Assembly (NCBI GenBank): GCA_041659285.1
Contig: JBAZYO010000009.1
Location: 124,001 to 188,000 of the forward strand
Direction of reading: 5' to 3'
From: Vicinamibacterales bacterium
GTDB taxonomy: Bacteria; Acidobacteriota; Vicinamibacteria; Vicinamibacterales; UBA2999
DNA length: 64,000 nucleotides
Made by a program: the position numbers and the translations under genes
The notes under the pieces: generated by a model
What the model saw: the letters and a program-made list of their open reading frames with translations, nothing else
The model's database searches: none
Told to the model about the DNA's origin: nothing
In this document: positions 35,152-42,155 of the stretch, one piece after another
Position numbering within the stretch: the stretch's first letter is position 1
Layout of the letters: each line of letters opens with the position of its first letter

Positions 35152-35763
35152 TTACGGCTGCACGAACGGCCCGAGCGCGTTCCTCATCTTCTTCACGGCG
35201 CGAAAAATGCTGTGCTTGGTCGCACTCGTCTTCATCCCGAGCTTCTCGCCCACTTCCTCGATCGACATGCCTTCGACGTGGCGCAGCGTGAAGGCGGCGC
35301 GCTCGAGGGCGGTCAGCAGCGCGAGCGCCTCGTTCACGCGATCAGAGATTTGCGCGCTGGCGGCCACACGCTCGGGCGTCGGCTGCGCTTCGGCGCCGCG
35401 CTCGCTGAGCGGGCCCTGTTCGAGATCCACCGGATCGTGGGCGTCTTCACGATGGCGCCGGCCGCGAATGAGGTCGATCGAACAGTTCACCGTGATCCTG
35501 TGAAGCCAGGTCCTAAAGTCGGCCCGGGCCTCGAACCGGCTCAATTGCTTGTGCGCCTTGAGCCACGCTTCCTGCACCACGTCTTCCGCATCCTGGGCGT
35601 TGCCGGTCATCCGGTGCGCCAGCGAGAAGAGGTAGCGGGAATGGCGATCGACCAGCGCCCGAAACGCATCGCGGTCGCCGTCGCGGGCCTTGGCGACTAC
35701 TGCCGCGTCGCGTTCATCCATCCCTGTCACTTGGACGGGTCCAGGGGGAAATGGTTGGGTCAC
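35152..35763 (-). CDS. ECF RNA polymerase sigma factor
   Basis: 203 residues from a GTG at 35763; an ATG at 35721 (MDERDAAVVAKARDGDRDAF) is equally plausible and closer to the sigma-2 start. Region 2 has FRALVDRHSRYLFSLAHRMT, DAEDVVQEAWLKAHK and FRTWLHRITVNCSIDLIR. Region 4 has LERAAFTLRHVEGMSIEEVG and ATKHSIFRAVKKMR. A linker of about 45 residues separates them. It directs polymerase to its own regulon and probably this operon. It is divergent from the DinB-like gene. Confidence 0.93.
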   Translation of the reverse strand: MTQPFPPGPVQVTGMDERDAAVVAKARDGDRDAFRALVDRHSRYLFSLAHRMTGNAQDAEDVVQEAWLKAHKQLSRFEARADFRTWLHRITVNCSIDLIRGRRHREDAHDPVDLEQGPLSERGAEAQPTPERVAASAQISDRVNEALALLTALERAAFTLRHVEGMSIEEVGEKLGMKTSATKHSIFRAVKKMRNALGPFVQP

Positions 35764-35787
35764 AAAACGGTGCTTGAGTGCCGAGGT

Positions 35788-35827
35788 GCTATAGTGCCGG
35801 GTTAAGCAGAGCTTTATCGTTTAGAAT
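35788..35827. promoter_or_regulatory. Divergent promoter region, ECF sigma / DinB
   Basis: The palindromic GCTATAGTGC gives TATAGC on the minus strand and TATAGT on the plus strand (35788-35795). A second plus-strand TAGAAT lies at 35822. No convincing -35 boxes were seen; ECF autoregulation cannot be judged without a known motif. Confidence 0.35.
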
Positions 35828-35876
35828 CAACACTTTACGCTTGAAATTTCACTGACTGGAAGGGCATCATTCGGCC

Positions 35877-36377
35877 ATGGACCCACGCTATCCGACCGGC
35901 AAGTTTGTCTTCGATCCCCAGGTCACACCCGAAACACGGCGTATTTCCATCACCACGATCGGCAGCTTTCCGGCCGAACTCAAGGCCGTGCTGCCCGGGG
36001 CCGACGTCGACCGCCCCTATCGCGAGGGTGGATGGACCGGGCGGCAGGTCGTGCACCACATTGCCGACAGTCACATGAACGCCTTCGTCCGCTTCCGTCT
36101 CGCGCTCACCGAAGACAAGCCGACGATCAAACCCTACAACGAGGCCGCATGGGCCAAGCTCGCCGACTCGACCACCGAGGATCCGGCGGTGTCGGTGCAG
36201 ATTCTCGACGGCCTGCACCACCGCTGGCATGTGATGCTGGCGTCGCTGGCCGACGCCGACTTCGCGCGCGCCGCGGTGCACCCGGACCATGGACCCGTGA
36301 CGCTGGAGTGGTTCCTGCAGCTATATGCCTGGCACGGACGGCATCACATCGGGCATTTGAAGCTCACGGGACGGTAA
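35877..36377 (+). CDS. DinB/YfiT-like putative metal-dependent hydrolase
   Basis: 166 residues, close to the usual length of the YfiT/BstA branch of the DinB superfamily. The four-helix bundle metal ligands are visible: VVHHIADSHMNAF (first His pair and third His) and YAWHGRHHIGHLKL near the C-terminus. Relatives transfer bacillithiol or mycothiol to toxic electrophiles, or act as hydrolases; which holds here is unknown. Cytosolic, no signal. No good Shine-Dalgarno was found at proper distance. Confidence 0.85.
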   Translation: MDPRYPTGKFVFDPQVTPETRRISITTIGSFPAELKAVLPGADVDRPYREGGWTGRQVVHHIADSHMNAFVRFRLALTEDKPTIKPYNEAAWAKLADSTTEDPAVSVQILDGLHHRWHVMLASLADADFARAAVHPDHGPVTLEWFLQLYAWHGRHHIGHLKLTGR

Positions 36378-36453
36378 CCGGCGGGGCGGCAATACGTGAC
36401 GGGGCGACACTTGTCGACGGGGCCGCAACACAGGACGGGAACAGGTGCAACCG

Positions 36454-36801
36454 ATGCTGGGCGAATTCCGAGAGTTCATCGCGAAGGGCAACGTCATGGA
36501 TCTCGCCGTGGGCGTGATCATCGGCGCGGCGTTCCAGAAGATCGTCGACTCGCTCGTGAATGACCTGGTGATGCCGTTGGTCGGCTTCGCGCTGGGCGGC
36601 ACCGACTTCACCAACCTGTTCGTGGTGTTGCGTGAAGGCACCAAGGCCGCGGCGCCGTACGCCTCGCTCGCGGAGGCCAAGGTGGCGGGCGCGGCCGTGT
36701 TTGCTTACGGATCCTTCATCACGCAGGTGGTGCAATTTCTCATCCTGGCGTGGATCGTGTTCCTGATGGTCAAGGCCGTGAACCGCATGCGGCGCACGTA
36801 A
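36454..36801 (+). CDS. mscL: Large-conductance mechanosensitive channel MscL, short C-terminus
   Basis: 115 residues from the ATG at 36454 (MLGEFREFIAKGNVMDLAVG, the family's invariant start); an upstream GTG at 36445 would add only three residues. Helix 1 (about 14-43) is Gly/Ala-rich and narrow as needed for the gate. The periplasmic loop is short, and helix 2 spans about 77-108. It ends VKAVNRMRRT, so the cytosolic helix bundle found in the E. coli protein (about 136 residues) is missing. Homopentamer in the inner membrane, opened by osmotic downshock. Confidence 0.95.
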   Translation: MLGEFREFIAKGNVMDLAVGVIIGAAFQKIVDSLVNDLVMPLVGFALGGTDFTNLFVVLREGTKAAAPYASLAEAKVAGAAVFAYGSFITQVVQFLILAWIVFLMVKAVNRMRRT

Positions 36802-36844
36802 CAAGAGGTCAGAGGAAACCGAAACAGAAGATCCTGGACTCCTG

Positions 36845-37096
36845 TTACAGCCTGAACAGGTAACTCAGTTTCAGGAAGAACCCGTCACTGGTCCGCCGCA
36901 GCCTCGCGGTGCGCGGATCTTCATCGAGGTTCGCCAGCGTGTTGCCATACCCCGCGAACAGCACCGTGCCCGGCATCGGTTGATACGAGAACAACCAATC
37001 CGCCCGAAACGACTTCACGTAGGTTTTCGCAGCACGGTCGTAGCCGCCCGCTGCATTGCGGATGTAGAGCGGCGGCGGAAGGAACGGAGTGGCCAG
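36845..37096 (-). pseudogene. C-terminal remnant of a DUF5916-type outer-membrane barrel protein
   Basis: 83 codons without a start, directly after and in frame with the TAG of the FAD oxidase gene. The residues include KSFRADWLFSYQPMPGTVLF, AGYGNTL and the end RRTSDGFFLKLSYLFRL, which I recognise as the C-terminal barrel strands of DUF5916 proteins (normally 700 or more residues, ending in Phe/Leu after a SYLFR strand). All the rest of the gene is missing, so this is the scar of a deletion that joined the oxidase gene to the end of a barrel gene. Confidence 0.75.
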
Positions 37097-38671
37097 CTAG
37101 TTCGCCGGGAAGATCACGCCGGGGGCGAGCGAGCCGTGAGGATCGAGGCTGTGCTTGAGGGCGCGCATCGCATCGACACCTTCGGTTCCGTAGAGCCGCC
37201 TTAGCAGTTCCTGCTTGATGGCGTTGCGGCCGACACCGTGCTCGGCCAGCGGACATCCCCCCATCGCGATCACGGCATCGCCCAGCGCCAGGATCGCCTC
37301 CTGCCCCTTCTTCACGTCGTCCGCGCTCTTCGGGATGACGTTGGGATGGACGTTGCCGTCCGAGATGTGTCCCCACACTGCGAGGTCGAGCCCGCGCTCC
37401 TCGAAGAGGCGCCGGCAGGTTCGCATCATGTCGGCAAACCGGTCGAACGGCACGATCATGTCAGCGGCGGTCTTGTAGATGCCCGGATCGATCTGCTGCT
37501 GCGCCAGCGCCACGCGCCGGTTCACGCCCGCGGGCACGGCCTCTCGCAACTCCGCAAACGCCACCACGCGGGCGCGATGCTCCGGCAGCGCAATCTCCGC
37601 ATCGTCCAGGGCGCCATGGTGATCGAGCAACGCGCAGAACCTGCGGAGAGGTGAATCAGCCGCGCCCTCCTCCCGTGCATTGGCCAGTTGACTCCACAAG
37701 TCGGCTGCGGCTGCCTCCCGCGAGAGCTCGATCTCGATCAGGAGGACGATGCCAGTCCCGGATGGGAGGGTGATGTCGAGCTTCTTGTCGATGCCGTCTT
37801 CCCTGATCACGGCAATCGACCGCGCGTCGATGTGCTCGATGGCGGAGATGTCGATGCCGAGCGGGTCGTTGGTTCGCCAGGTCTGCTGCGAGGCGGCGCG
37901 GAGGTCTCCGGCCAGGCGTATGCCGGCGTCCTCATCCGAGACGGGGACCAACACGTGACAGCGTGCGGCCGGTAGCGGCGCGGTCCGGAACACCACTTCC
38001 GCGATCACAGCGAGGGTCCCTTCGGATCCGATGAATAGATCAACCAGGTCCATGCCTGGCGCGACGAAGTAGCCGGCGGAACGCTTGGGGACATCGGGCA
38101 TGCGCAGCGCCGGCAGCGTGATGCGGTGGGATCCCGATGACGTCGCGAACTCGAGCACGTCCGAGTCGGCGACGATCGATCCGCGCGTGATGTCCAGGAT
38201 GTCGCCGTTGGCCAGCACCACCGTCAGGCCATCCACCCACTCGCGGACCGTGCCGTACTTGAACGTGGCCGCGCCAGCAGCGCAAGTGGCCACGGCGCCG
38301 CCGGCGGTGGCGCCCAAATACGTTGGCACCGGCGGGAACCAGCGACCGCGTGGGGCCAGCAGATCCTGCACCGCTTGCAGGGTCACGCCCGCGCCCGCGC
38401 GAACGTGGTCGCCCTGCATCTCCAACCGCGTGAGGCGTCCGGTGCTCAGCACGACATCGCCAAGGGGCGTCGCGCCGCCGGTCAACGACGACTGCGCCCC
38501 CACCGGCAACACCTGTGCGCCCGTCGGGAGAGCCCTCAGGAATGACGCCACCTCTTCGACCGTGCGCGGACGCACCACCCCCGCCGAGCGTCCACCGGGG
38601 TAATGGGCCGCGTCTCGCAGGAACTTCGCGACGAGGTCGGGGTCGGGGTCGGGATCGATGGGGATGCTCAA
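37097..38671 (-). CDS. FAD-binding oxidoreductase, GlcD / D-lactate dehydrogenase type
   Basis: 524 residues from a TTG at 38671 (MSIPIDPDPDPDLVAKFLRD) with GAGG 4 bases upstream; the frame is open another 55 codons upstream without sense. FAD_binding_4 part: VVRPRTVEEVASFLRALP, LPVGAQSSLTGGATPLGDVV and YLGATAGGAVATCAAGAATF (about 35-195). FAD-oxidase C-terminal part: WGHISDGNVHPNVIP, LAEHGVGRNAIKQELLRRLY and the usual end LDPHGSLAPGVIFPAN. All features are intact. It would oxidise a 2-hydroxy acid such as glycolate or D-lactate; the electron acceptor is unknown. Confidence 0.88.
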   Translation of the reverse strand: MSIPIDPDPDPDLVAKFLRDAAHYPGGRSAGVVRPRTVEEVASFLRALPTGAQVLPVGAQSSLTGGATPLGDVVLSTGRLTRLEMQGDHVRAGAGVTLQAVQDLLAPRGRWFPPVPTYLGATAGGAVATCAAGAATFKYGTVREWVDGLTVVLANGDILDITRGSIVADSDVLEFATSSGSHRITLPALRMPDVPKRSAGYFVAPGMDLVDLFIGSEGTLAVIAEVVFRTAPLPAARCHVLVPVSDEDAGIRLAGDLRAASQQTWRTNDPLGIDISAIEHIDARSIAVIREDGIDKKLDITLPSGTGIVLLIEIELSREAAAADLWSQLANAREEGAADSPLRRFCALLDHHGALDDAEIALPEHRARVVAFAELREAVPAGVNRRVALAQQQIDPGIYKTAADMIVPFDRFADMMRTCRRLFEERGLDLAVWGHISDGNVHPNVIPKSADDVKKGQEAILALGDAVIAMGGCPLAEHGVGRNAIKQELLRRLYGTEGVDAMRALKHSLDPHGSLAPGVIFPAN

Positions 38672-38735
38672 GGTGCCTCGGGTGCGTACGGTGCCTAAGG
38701 GTGCCTGGCGGCTAATGCCAAGGTGCCTGGTGCTA
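38672..38735. repeat. AGGTGCCT-type degenerate repeat upstream of the DUF1223 gene
   Basis: Five spaced GGTGC cores (AGGTGCCT, GGGTGCGT, CGGTGCCT, AGGGTGCCTGG, AAGGTGCCTGGTGC) fill the gap between the divergent oxidase and DUF1223 genes. They are related to the tidy array at 39513. Confidence 0.7.
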
Positions 38736-38739
38736 CGAT
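38734..38739 (+). promoter_or_regulatory. -10-like box of the DUF1223 gene
   Basis: TACGAT, 6 bases (GGCGCC) before the ATG at 38746, at the edge of the GGTGC repeat. Confidence 0.5.
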
Positions 38740-38745
38740 GGCGCC

Positions 38746-39516
38746 ATGAAGCGTTGGGCCTGGCTGATTGTATTCGTGATTGCCGGCACGGCGAGCGTGG
38801 CGTCAACCCGCGCCGGCGGCGAGACCGAGCCCACATTGGTGCTCGCGGAACTGTTCACGTCGGAAGGTTGCTCGAGTTGCCCGCCCGCGGATCATCTGCT
38901 CGAGACGCTGTTGAAAGAACAACCGATCAACGGCGTCTACGTGGTCGCGCTCAGCGAGCACGTCACTTATTGGGATCACCAGGGCTGGCGCGATCCGTTT
39001 GGGTCCAACCAGTTAACGAACCGCCAGACGTCCTACGGCCGCGGGTTCAACATCGAGAGCATCTACACGCCGCAACTCATCATCGACGGCGTCTCGCAGT
39101 TGGTCGGCAGCGACGCGCCCCGGATTGAGAAGGCGCTGACTGATGCCGGGCGGGTGCCGAAGCCGAAGATCACAGTCGCAGCGACCTGGAAGGACGGCGA
39201 GATCTCCATGACCGCGTCCGGCCCAGGCGTCGAAGCCATCGGCGCCGCCGGCGCGGAGTTGTGGTGGGCGGTGGCCGAGGATGACCTGGTGGTGGACGTG
39301 AAGCGCGGCGAGAATGCCTCGCGCACGTTGCATCATTCGGGCGTCGTCAGGCTGCTGCGGTCGAGCGACGTCGCGAAAGGCGCCGGGCGAGCGGCCATGA
39401 CGCTGCCATTCAAGTCCGAGGCGAAACGCGAGCATCTTCGGGTGGTGGCCTTCGCGCAGTCCAGGAAGACGCGCCAAGTGATCAGCATTGGGTGGACCAG
39501 GGTCAAGGAGGACTAG
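38746..39516 (+). CDS. Secreted DUF1223 protein (thioredoxin-like)
   Basis: 256 residues; signal peptide MKRWAWLIVFVIAGTASVAS. The DUF1223 hallmark is ELFTSEGCSSCPPADHLLE (near 33-51), with a CxxC-type pair in a thioredoxin-like fold, then VALSEHVTYWDHQGWRDPFG and the YTPQLIIDGV strand. The two Cys (C-S-S-C) suggest a disulfide exchange role in the periplasm, but no substrate is known. The TAG stop belongs to the first CTAGGGTGC repeat unit, so the C-terminus VKED ends where the repeat begins. Confidence 0.9.
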   Translation: MKRWAWLIVFVIAGTASVASTRAGGETEPTLVLAELFTSEGCSSCPPADHLLETLLKEQPINGVYVVALSEHVTYWDHQGWRDPFGSNQLTNRQTSYGRGFNIESIYTPQLIIDGVSQLVGSDAPRIEKALTDAGRVPKPKITVAATWKDGEISMTASGPGVEAIGAAGAELWWAVAEDDLVVDVKRGENASRTLHHSGVVRLLRSSDVAKGAGRAAMTLPFKSEAKREHLRVVAFAQSRKTRQVISIGWTRVKED

Positions 39517-39555
39517 GGTGCCTAGGGTGCCTAGGGTGCGAGGGTGCGAGGGTGC
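39513..39555. repeat. CTAGGGTGC / GAGGGTGC tandem array
   Basis: Three perfect 9-base units CTAGGGTGC (39513-39539) then two 8-base units GAGGGTGC (39540-39555). It spans exactly from the DUF1223 stop to the last base before the stop codon of the convergent LysE gene. Confidence 0.95.
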
Positions 39556-40200
39556 TCAGAGAATGACGCGAGCGCTCAGGCCGATAAGTGCGAGGCCTGT
39601 GGCAGTCTGCAGCACGCGCCGCGTCCATGGCCTGATGAACCAGCGGCGCATGGCGTCGAGGCCCGTGGCCCAGGCCGAGTGGCAGAGGAACGCCATCGTC
39701 ACATGCGATGACGCGAGCAGCGGGTAGTAGAGCCGCGACGCGCCGGCGGGAATGAACGTCGGCACCACCGACAGGTAGAAGCTGATGATGACGGGGCTCA
39801 GCAGGTTGATCGCGAGTCCGTCGCCGAAGTACGCGCCGGCGTGCGAACGTGCCGGCGCCGCATCGGGATTCGGCGACATCCGGATGCCGCCGTCCGGCTC
39901 ATGCCACGCGCGCCACAGGCTCAACAGGCCGAGCCAGGCCAGAAACACCGAGCCGCCGATCTTGATCGCGTAAAGCGAGCCGGGCCAGAACGCGACCAGC
40001 ACAGACAAGCCGAGTCCGCAGGCGGTGGCGATGGCGCTGTTGGCGGCCGCGGCGCCGAGGGCGGTGACGTAGCCGGCACGCCGGCCGCCCTCGAGCGTGT
40101 TGCGCACCACCACCGCCGTCGTTGACCCCGGGGTCACGACGAGGATGAAGGTGAAGGAGAGGTAGGCGAAGAAGCTCGGGTCCAGTCCCGTCGCGATCAC
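39556..40200 (-). CDS. LysE/RhtB family exporter
   Basis: 214 residues; about six membrane helices, the family's normal size. Start GTG at 40200 overlaps the end of the DUF1684 gene by 4 bases (GTGA). The N-terminal helix with TFILVVTPGSTTAVVVRNTL matches the LysE consensus (P-G-P/S at the helix break), and the next loop GGRRAGYVTALGAAAA is typical. It exports amino acids or their analogues. Substrate cannot be read off. Co-translation with DUF1684 is likely. Confidence 0.88.
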   Translation of the reverse strand: MIATGLDPSFFAYLSFTFILVVTPGSTTAVVVRNTLEGGRRAGYVTALGAAAANSAIATACGLGLSVLVAFWPGSLYAIKIGGSVFLAWLGLLSLWRAWHEPDGGIRMSPNPDAAPARSHAGAYFGDGLAINLLSPVIISFYLSVVPTFIPAGASRLYYPLLASSHVTMAFLCHSAWATGLDAMRRWFIRPWTRRVLQTATGLALIGLSARVIL

Positions 40201-41108
40201 TTCCTCAGCACGGCCGCACTCGACGTGGCCTCGGCGTGGTACCGCTTCTCACCCGCTTCGATGCGCACCGGCAGCTTGTTGGCCGAGGGCGGCAGCGGGC
40301 ACGTGGTCCACGGGTTGTAGGCGCACGGCGGGTTCTGCGCGCGGTTGAAGTCGAGCGTCACCTTGCCGTCGGCGGTGGGCGCGTCGGTGTAGAGGAACCG
40401 CGCCGAGGGATACGTCGCGTCGGCGCTGGTCAGGTCACGGAAGACAAACCACAGGCGGTCGCCGGACTTCCACGCTTCCATGTTGGCCGTCTTGCCGGCG
40501 ATGGTCACCGCCACGTTGCCGGGCACGGTGAACGGTTCGAGGTCGCCGAGGATGGTCGGCGCCTGGATGACCTTGGGCGCGGCCAGCGGCGTGAACGTGC
40601 CCGTCACCTTGAGGGCCGGGTTCGCCGGAAACCACTTGAGGCCCTTGAAACCCGTGCGCAGCGGCGCCTTCTGGTCGCGCACGCGGATGGCGAGGCGCGG
40701 GCCGCTGAAGTGCAGGAAGAACGAGGTGCTCTTGTAGGTGATGAGATCGGCCGGCCGATCTTTCTCCGAGAGGCGCAGCGGACCGTCTTTCACCGGCTTG
40801 CCGTTGTAGGTCAGCGTCTGGCCGTCGGCCGCCTTGATGGTGACGGTGTTGCCGGTCATCGTGATCACGCCCGCCTGCTTGGGCACATCGGCGAACTCGA
40901 GCACGATGTCGTTGAGCGGGTCAGACCCGAATTTGTTCTCGCCCGGATTCAGGAAGTGCAGCCCGGCCACGGTAAACCATCCGTTGTCGGCGAGCAGGGC
41001 CTTTTCGCGCTCGGCGTGGAACGCCTTGAGCGCGGCTTCGTCATAGGTGGTCTGCGCGCCGACACTGGTGGCGACCAGCGTGAACACTAACAAGCTGATG
41101 CGTTTCAT
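40197..41108 (-). CDS. Secreted DUF1684 protein
   Basis: 303 residues from the ATG at 41108 (MKRISLLVFTLVATSVGAQT, a signal peptide) with AGGGGA about 4 bases upstream; a TTG four codons earlier is less likely. A TAGAAT -10 box lies about 20 bases before the ATG. DUF1684 landmarks are WFTVAGLHFLNPGENKFGSD, ITYKSTSFFLHFSGPRLAIRVRD and the closing LDFNRAQNPPCAYNPWTTCP, the last being nearly invariant. Biochemical role is unknown; some proteins of the family are found with oxygenase or hydrolase genes. Confidence 0.9.
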   Translation of the reverse strand: MKRISLLVFTLVATSVGAQTTYDEAALKAFHAEREKALLADNGWFTVAGLHFLNPGENKFGSDPLNDIVLEFADVPKQAGVITMTGNTVTIKAADGQTLTYNGKPVKDGPLRLSEKDRPADLITYKSTSFFLHFSGPRLAIRVRDQKAPLRTGFKGLKWFPANPALKVTGTFTPLAAPKVIQAPTILGDLEPFTVPGNVAVTIAGKTANMEAWKSGDRLWFVFRDLTSADATYPSARFLYTDAPTADGKVTLDFNRAQNPPCAYNPWTTCPLPPSANKLPVRIEAGEKRYHAEATSSAAVLRK

Positions 41109-41140
41109 TGTTCCCCTCAATGCGCGAATTCTACCGGATG

Positions 41141-41167
41141 GGCGGGACTAAAGTCCCGCCCTCCTGG
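41141..41167. repeat. REP hairpin 5 (variant GGCGGGACT)
   Basis: GGCGGGACT, AA, AGTCCCGCC at 41141-41160, followed by CTCCTGG (GGAG on the other strand). Both arms changed C to G in step, so the stem is preserved. Read on the minus strand it gives the last codons and TAG of ctaA. Confidence 0.85.
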
Positions 41168-42095
41168 AGGGCGCTACCGCTGCCGATCCTCTCCAGCTCA
41201 CGAGCAACATCACCGTTTCGGCGCCGAGTAGCAGGCTTGCCAGGGTTAGATGCCCCACCTGGGCGCCCGGTAACAGAGAAACATACGCCATGACCACACC
41301 GAGCGCCACCTGCCCCGCCGCCAGGGCCAGCACGACCCAGGACCAGCGAATCAACGCAGTGTGGCGGTCGCGCATGGTCACCAGCCAGAACGTCAGGAGG
41401 AAGGCGCCCAGCAGCACAACAACGGCGGCGTCGCGATGGATGACGCTAATCGAACCCAGGGTGGCCAGTGCGCTGTTGCGCGCCACGCCGGCGTCGAAGG
41501 CGGCGTCCACGCCGCCGCGCACCTGCGTGCCGAGGGCGATTTGAATCAACGTCACCACGATGAGCGAGAGGACCCAGGGTCTGACCCCGCGCTCGATTGA
41601 AGAAGGGGTCTGACCCTGCCGCGGTGTTGCCCTCACCGTGACGTACAACAACATCTGCACGATCACCAGTGCGACGATCATGTGAGCCGTCACGATCCAC
41701 GCCGCCAGTTCGTGCGCCACGACGCGGCCGCCGAGCCATCCCTGGAATCCCGTGAGCAGCAGGGCGCCGATTGTGGTCCAGAGAATCCGCGGGTCGCGGC
41801 GGTGGTGGCGCCACGCCGACACCGCGGTGGCCAGGATCAGGAACCCCACCGTCACGCCGAGCAGGCGATTGAGGTACTCCGTCCACATCAACGTCTGGTT
41901 GAACTGGGACGGCTCGAACTGCGGCGGCAGGTCGGCCGCCGACATCGGCGGCACCCACCCGCCGAAGCAACGGGGCCAGTCCGGGCAGCCCAGCCCGGCG
42001 CCCGAAGCGCGGACCAGGCCGCCGACCAGGATCAGGAAATAGGTGGTCGCCGTCGTCCACAGGGCGAGGCGCTGGAAGGATGAAAGACGGCTCAC
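41148..42095 (-). CDS. ctaA: Heme A synthase, CtaA/COX15 type
   Basis: 315 residues with about eight membrane helices. GTG start MSRLSSFQRLALWTTATTYF. Family motifs include LILVGGLVRASGAGLGCPDWPRCFGG near the first helix, the heme ligand His residues in FNQTLMWTEYLNRLLGV, and later HMIVALVIVQMLL and SVIHRDAAVVV. The Cys pair loop is typical of the COX15 group. It converts heme O to heme A for cytochrome oxidase. No ctaB or oxidase genes are beside it. Its C-terminal residues SRRAGL and stop come from REP hairpin 5. Confidence 0.92.
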   Translation of the reverse strand: MSRLSSFQRLALWTTATTYFLILVGGLVRASGAGLGCPDWPRCFGGWVPPMSAADLPPQFEPSQFNQTLMWTEYLNRLLGVTVGFLILATAVSAWRHHRRDPRILWTTIGALLLTGFQGWLGGRVVAHELAAWIVTAHMIVALVIVQMLLYVTVRATPRQGQTPSSIERGVRPWVLSLIVVTLIQIALGTQVRGGVDAAFDAGVARNSALATLGSISVIHRDAAVVVLLGAFLLTFWLVTMRDRHTALIRWSWVVLALAAGQVALGVVMAYVSLLPGAQVGHLTLASLLLGAETVMLLVSWRGSAAVAPSRRAGL

Positions 42096-42101
42096 GTCTC
42101 C

Positions 42102-42107
42102 ATTATC
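42102..42107 (-). promoter_or_regulatory. -10-like box of ctaA
   Basis: GATAAT on the minus strand, 6 bases (GGAGAC) before the GTG at 42095. Confidence 0.55.
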
Positions 42108-42143
42108 GCTCCCCGCTCGCCGGTCGCGGAACCAGGAACCGCG

Positions 42144-42149
42144 TATGCT
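42144..42149 (+). promoter_or_regulatory. -10-like box of the PQQ-propeller gene
   Basis: TATGCT, 6 bases (GCCGAC) before the GTG at 42156. It is divergent from the ctaA box within a 60-base gap. Confidence 0.6.
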
Positions 42150-42155
42150 GCCGAC

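Noticed and set aside
36378..36453. GACGGGGC-type tandem repeat before mscL
   Set aside because: Two or three loose units of about 18 bases are visible, but too degenerate to claim as a repeat array.
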